A stretch of 64,000 nucleotides of DNA, taken from positions 6,215,001 through 6,279,000 of the forward strand of contig JBBPUQ010000002.1 of assembly GCA_038501195.1 (NCBI GenBank), written 5' to 3'. A model generated the notes under the pieces. The model saw nothing but the letters and a program-made list of their open reading frames with translations. It did not search any database and was not told where the DNA came from. Shown in pieces: positions 59,301 through 64,000 of the stretch. A program made the translations under genes and the position numbers. The DNA comes from Nemania diffusa. Taxonomy: Eukaryota; Ascomycota; Sordariomycetes; Xylariales; Xylariaceae. Positions within the stretch are counted from its first letter, which is position 1. The number at the start of each line of letters is the position of its first letter.

Positions 59301-61538
59301 GGAAATATCCGGCGAATTATGTTAAAATGGGTCTGGGTTGTAATTTTCGATTCTCCCGGTGCAGGTACTTGTGCCAACCAGGTTGTCATATGTAAAGTAT
59401 ATGTCATCAACAACCCTCAAGCAGCCAAGGCACTCGGCAGGATCAGAGGAGGAGACAGATAAAGTCCCATGCATACCTATTTACCTTGATAGTCCACCGC
59501 CACCCGCAAACCATACCTAGAAGAGTCTTAGGTAGATTAGGTATCTCGACTCGACTAGCCCCAGATAACTACAATACCACACTCCCCAAGGTATAGCATA
59601 TTCGAGCAAAGCCCGAGGGTAGTATCAGCTGCAGGTGTGTTTTCGATGCAGCTGACGTCAGCGAAGTACACGCAAGAGCGGAACGCCGTCTGCCTACAGG
59701 AGGCCTAGTAGATCATGTACGTGTACGTATGAACACACCACCAGTAAGTAAGTATGCGTGAGGAAGATGTAGGTGGTAAAGGTGGTATCTCCGCGTAGTG
59801 GTGTAAATCAGGGGGTTGGCCAGAGAGGTTTTCACGGTTCTGGAACGCCACGGCACAAGCGAACATGAAATGCCGTGACAGGAAATACGACGTCGGCGAC
59901 GGGAAAACTCGATCGATGCAAATGTGGATTGCCATGCATGCTGTCATCTCAGATCACTTACTTACCTCCTCCTACACTATTATGGTTTATGCTGTATCCC
60001 GCTTACCTATACTAACTTTATTCCATAGATGTCAACCCGCAATCCACTTGTCGTGTAACAACTTGGCACTGGCGCTTATTTGGATAATAACTAGATACAG
60101 CGTACATAAAAAAAAAAAACATTCACGACTTACAAGTAGGTAAGCACATCGACGAGGTGTTGGCAAGGTACCCACTTAAACATTCCATATATCTTCTACC
60201 GCGCTTCGATCGAGCGCCTATCGAAGCTTAGTCCCCAATTTTATCGTCTAGATAGGACTAGACTAAATACTTACAATACTTACAATACAGATACGGTTCT
60301 GCCACACTTATACGGCTCTCTCTACCCCACCACAATGAGAATCGATCTTGACACGCTCTTCGCCTGCACCGCCCTTTTACCCTTAATCAGCGTGAGAATG
60401 TAACACAAAGATTCCAACTAGTATGTAACACGGAAAGAGATAGCGAGGAACGATCAACTAAAGTATGACGTACGATCGCTTTAAGAATCGTTCGTTCTAC
60501 TAGGTAGTTGTGAATCGTTCCCTGACCGACCGGTGAGCAACAACAGGCCTCGGTAAAGCTGGGTCGGGAGGGGTTCGGGAAGAGGTTACCTACTTTACTT
60601 ACCTCTACGAAACATGCATAACGCGAGGGAAGTGGGGACTAGACAGGTAGGTAGGTAGGTAGGCAGGCTGGGCACCTATAAGTATGAAGATTTGTATTCA
60701 GCTCTATCTACTGCGTCTATAAAAGCTACCCTATACACATAAACCGTGCCATCGAAAGTGGAGTGCATGACGGGTGTCATAACCTGAAAGATCAAGCGAA
60801 TCTTCCTCCCCACCAAGAAACCAGCAAAAAGAGCAGCCTATATGAATCAACATACATACGTCTTGTCAGCAGCAGCAGCAGCAGGCTAGCTACCAACACA
60901 CATACATACATACATACATAGCCTAGCTCTCGCCCTACTAGCCAGCCTGCCTCAATGCATACGCCATAGCCGTTCGTCTGCCCTACGCTAAACGGCGCTA
61001 AGAATTCTACAAGTCCATGTTTAAGTCAAAGTCATCAGACCACCACGCCTTGCCCGCCCGTCTGACTTCGGGCCGATGGTGAAAGGTGAGCTTTGCGTTA
61101 ACATGACGGACGAGAGACTACCTAGTTGTAGAGCCTTTCGTAGAATAAAATAAAATGCACAATTTTGGCTTATGAACGGGATTCCGAAGCAGGGCGGAGA
61201 ATGAAGAAGCCGGTAGGGCTTATAGATCACGAGATCTAATGTAACCAGAATTAGCCAATTGCCCATACGTAGAGCTGTTACTAGCACTAGCACTATCACT
61301 ATCACAAGCACCGCCTCGTGTACATTTTATACAACTGTACCCCAAAAGAGGGGGGAAAAACAGGTCATGCGCCATTCCCAGGGGATGCAAAGTCTATAGG
61401 TAGGTAGGTAGCCCGTTCGTGCTCCTCTCCTTGTGGATCCATCCTTACTAATGAGTACAATATCCATCACGACTGAGGAGATGGGGGAAGAGGCCGGCAC
61501 AGCCCTGTACCGTACAGCCTCCACTTATCTATCTAACT
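56337..61538. other. Long gene-poor stretch (5.2 kb) with microsatellites
   Basis: No protein family recognised in any of the short frames here, the longest being 132 codons at 57033-57431. Microsatellites lie near its right end: (TAGG)n at about 60645-60667, (CAG)6 at 60867-60884 and (CATA)5 at 60901-60920. It should contain the promoter of the Zn2Cys6 gene and the 3' end of SEC7. A non-coding RNA or a poorly conserved gene cannot be excluded. Confidence 0.5.
60867..60920. repeat. Microsatellites (CAG)6 and (CATA)5
   Basis: CAG repeated six times at 60867-60884 and CATA repeated five times at 60901-60920, 16 bases apart. Confidence 0.9.
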
Positions 61539-64000
61539 TCACTCTCGCACTGCTGCTACGCCCATCTCGCCTTCTTTCTCACTTTGGTCGGCATCTACCG
61601 TGGGGGTTTCGGTGGCAGTGCTCACGATACTCTCTCTGCGCCCACCGCTAGTAGCCATCCCCTCGATGCCAAGTCCAACCTCGCCGACTCGTCTCAGGAC
61701 ACTCAGCAATGCGGTTCGGAGCTCAGCGCTGACCTCTTTGCCCAAAAGTTCCACAACTAGAGGATAGAACGCTCGGACATGCTTTCCAAATTCGGCCTGT
61801 GGCCACGTCGCGTATCCTTCCAAGACATCTACGACGACGGGACGCCAGGCTGCCATATTTCGCTGCTGTGACTCCTCTTCGAGAGCGAGATAGCCCTTGA
61901 TGACGTCCTTGCATAGGGGAACAAGCGCCTTTTCTACCTCGGGCCGGCTCTCCGCACGTGATGGTGAAGTGTCGCCGAACATGCGGAAGAGGATTTGGAT
62001 ATACGTCGCCGCCGCACCGCTCTCTTGCTTCAGCAGGTTCGGCGGCTGCTTCATGAAGCCCTCTCGCCACAGGCGCATTCGTAGGTCCTTATCCTCGTTG
62101 AATCGGCGGGCGAACAGAAACGACTTCTTTAGCAGGGCCATCAGACGGAGTAGTTCCGCGGATGGAATTTCGGCGTATACGGCATCATTGGAGAAGAGTT
62201 CGTTTACCGTCTCGATCATGAGTAGTTGCAAGACGCAGCGGGAGATTATGCGGTTGAAGAAACGTCGGCGAGTAGCTGTCACCACGACAGGTTGTTGTTG
62301 CAGAGAGGAAGCAGGTCTGTAATCTTCTAGGGGTGTAGATGCCACTGAGCCGCTTCGGGGCCGCGCCAGCTCGCCAGGGTTCGGTGTCTGCGGAGTGCTA
62401 GCCAGTGCGGAAGCAGTCCCAGCGCTTGGGCTCGTTTCTCCTATGCCGTTCACTTCTAATGACCTGTCGTCTGGCGCTACTTCGGCTGTAGGTGTAAGTG
62501 GTATATCGAAGCCAAGGCCGTTAGGTGCTGGTGATGACAACGAAGCGGGAACATTAATTGTCGTGGCCGAAAAGAGCTGGTAGGCTGTCGTCCTTTCAAA
62601 TAAATCGCAAAATGATCCGACTACCTTGGCCCAGTGCGCCTCGCTGAACTTGGCAACATTCTGTAGAATCAGCTGCTGTAGGCAATTGCTGCCAATACGG
62701 GCTATCGTATCATTTTCTTGGCAAATGCAGAGCGCTAGAAGTTCTAGGAACCGATCCAGCATATATTCCAATGCGTCGAAATAGTGAGTGAAGAGTACAA
62801 TCATGTTGCGCAATGCCTGTATCATAGTGGTGGAAAGCCACACGGACAGTTCTTCGTGGTTTAGCGCATTGGTCATCTCTGGTCTAGATCGGAGGACCAT
62901 AAATATCGGGTACAGTTGCTGTCTCCATAAGATATCCCAGAAGTCAGGAGGGAAGTCTCCTCCATATCGGAGGAGAGCATCGAAGAAGTAATTAAGTGCG
63001 TTAGAACGGACCTCGAGATCTTCCCCGGTCATCAATACATCGTGGAAGGCAAAAAGTATAGGAAACCAATAACCTTCTTCTAACGATGTGCCGCTTGGTT
63101 GTCTCGATAGAGTGTCTGAAGATTTCATTTCAGATCTGGCTTTACTCGACAAGGGGCATTCTGGGGTCTTTAGCATGCGTGGTATTATCGACTTGAGGGT
63201 CTCCATAGCTTGTAGGCTCTTCTTCTGGAATCGAATGTTCTTCGAGAATTCGGTGAGACAAACGATCAAGTCCGTAAAGGCACCCTGGGAGATCACCACG
63301 CCAAAGCGGGTCTTATACACAAGCGTCACGTTTTCGAAAGCTAGATTCACAATGGCTTCGTTTGGATCACGAGCAGCAACCGTAAATGCCCCGAACATAG
63401 TTCGCCAACCGGAGCGGATATTCTCACCTCGAGCCTGGATCATCTGAGCCAAGCATCTTAGAGCCATATCTTTGACGGTCAAATTGGTCGAATTTGCCAT
63501 GATGTGCTCGAAGGGCTTCAAAAAGTCTTTTTGAAATTTGAAACCGGGAAGTTCTTCAAGCTCCATAAAACGCATGGAGAGTTGACGTAAGGAGTCAAGG
63601 GCAAAATAGACGATGGCGGTGTTAATATGACAACCGACCTTGTTGAAATGCTCGCCAAGAACAGCCCAAATGTTAGTCCACTCGAATCGCACTCGTGTCA
63701 TATTGTAATAGCTGATCTCAACAATTTTTTGCAGACTATAGGTACGAGGAGAGTCGTTAGAACCGGACACCTTGATTTCATCCCAGCTGACTTCAGTAAG
63801 CGACTTAGCAAAGTGAACGATAGCCTCTCCATGAAGGTTGGCAGTATTGCTAAAGATACGATCGATGCTCTTGATTACCTCGTCCGACCTGCTCTCGAGG
63901 GCAATAATGGTAGAAAAGCCCTTTGAGCCGGGGTTGGAGCGGTTTCGCCGCCGTGCCAGGGCGACCGACTTCCGAGAGTCGCTAGTCGAAGGCCTCTCGG
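61539..64000 (-). CDS. sec7: SEC7-type Arf guanine nucleotide exchange factor, C-terminal part (5' end beyond the right edge)
   Basis: Large trans-Golgi exchange factor that activates Arf GTPases for vesicle budding. The frame is open from the window edge to the stop at 61539-61541 (about 820 residues visible). A methionine or GTG near 63770 is not a start, because the family pattern continues upstream (RRRNRSNPGSKGFSTIIALE, HGEAIVHFAKSLTEVSW). Conserved C-terminal (HDS) parts are visible: SLQKIVEISYYNMTRVRFEW, NTAIVYFALDSLRQLSMRF, FLKPFEHIM, EGYWFPILFAFHDVLMTGED and ALNYFFDALLRYGGDF. A Ser/Pro/Thr-rich insert (about positions 62310-62560) precedes a last helical module and a charged tail. 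The catalytic SEC7 domain would lie outside the window. No intron is seen in this part. Confidence 0.93.
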   Translation of the reverse strand, partial: ERPSTSDSRKSVALARRRNRSNPGSKGFSTIIALESRSDEVIKSIDRIFSNTANLHGEAIVHFAKSLTEVSWDEIKVSGSNDSPRTYSLQKIVEISYYNMTRVRFEWTNIWAVLGEHFNKVGCHINTAIVYFALDSLRQLSMRFMELEELPGFKFQKDFLKPFEHIMANSTNLTVKDMALRCLAQMIQARGENIRSGWRTMFGAFTVAARDPNEAIVNLAFENVTLVYKTRFGVVISQGAFTDLIVCLTEFSKNIRFQKKSLQAMETLKSIIPRMLKTPECPLSSKARSEMKSSDTLSRQPSGTSLEEGYWFPILFAFHDVLMTGEDLEVRSNALNYFFDALLRYGGDFPPDFWDILWRQQLYPIFMVLRSRPEMTNALNHEELSVWLSTTMIQALRNMIVLFTHYFDALEYMLDRFLELLALCICQENDTIARIGSNCLQQLILQNVAKFSEAHWAKVVGSFCDLFERTTAYQLFSATTINVPASLSSPAPNGLGFDIPLTPTAEVAPDDRSLEVNGIGETSPSAGTASALASTPQTPNPGELARPRSGSVASTPLEDYRPASSLQQQPVVVTATRRRFFNRIISRCVLQLLMIETVNELFSNDAVYAEIPSAELLRLMALLKKSFLFARRFNEDKDLRMRLWREGFMKQPPNLLKQESGAAATYIQILFRMFGDTSPSRAESRPEVEKALVPLCKDVIKGYLALEEESQQRNMAAWRPVVVDVLEGYATWPQAEFGKHVRAFYPLVVELLGKEVSAELRTALLSVLRRVGEVGLGIEGMATSGGRRESIVSTATETPTVDADQSEKEGEMGVAAVRE

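Overview
The window is nuclear DNA of a filamentous ascomycete, most likely a Sordariomycete. The evidence is short introns (about 50-130 nt) with GTAAGT/GTGAGT donors and CTAAC-type branch sites, typical fungal families (HET, Zn2Cys6 factor, RTA1, HSM3, OM14, DUF3435), and long intergenic DNA sprinkled with the palindrome TAGGTACCTA. I saw no rRNA, tRNA or CRISPR array. Fifteen protein genes, one DUF3435 relic and one very large AT-rich insertion can be supported.

Left part (1-11.4 kb): an MFS drug:H+ antiporter-type transporter cut by the left edge, a short F-box ORF, then a compact housekeeping block. The block holds the ER-Golgi SNARE BOS1 (+), thiamine pyrophosphokinase (-), the mitochondrial intermembrane-space import receptor MIA40 (+) and an OM14-like mitochondrial outer membrane protein (+). 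BOS1 has a first coding exon consisting only of ATG, and the OM14-like gene has its start codon split by an intron.

Centre (11.4-32.3 kb): one HET-domain gene (fungal self/non-self recognition family) is cut in two by a 17.7-kb block that is almost pure A+T. The block is bounded by 41-bp terminal inverted repeats (14035-14075 and 31675-31715, one mismatch). The N-terminal part of the HET protein lies left of the block and the conserved C-terminal part lies right of it, and the reading frame is kept across the junction. The block has no recognisable gene but holds several tandem repeat arrays. Its remaining cytosines sit almost only after purines, so it looks like a transposon eroded by a cytosine-directed mutation process. 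This is the most unusual object in the window.

Right part (33-64 kb): a Myb/SANT-like protein (-); a 1763-aa NRPS (+) with A-T-C-(degenerate A)-T-C layout like the extracellular siderophore synthetases NPS6/SidD, preceded by three perfect SreA-type GATA sites; an aminoglycoside phosphotransferase-fold protein (-); a frameshifted relic of a DUF3435 tyrosine recombinase (-); an RTA1-family membrane protein (-); an 11-exon protein with an HExxH zincin-like motif (-); the HSM3 proteasome-chaperone homologue (+); a Zn2Cys6 transcription factor with a GC-AG intron (-); a 5.2-kb stretch without a recognisable gene; and the C-terminal part of the Golgi Arf-GEF SEC7, cut by the right edge (-).

The housekeeping genes do not form a pathway. 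Possible functional links are NRPS with its GATA (iron) control, and the HET gene with the element that disabled it. Exon boundaries were placed by eye from splice signals, frame continuity and family conservation, so single boundaries may be off by a few bases.
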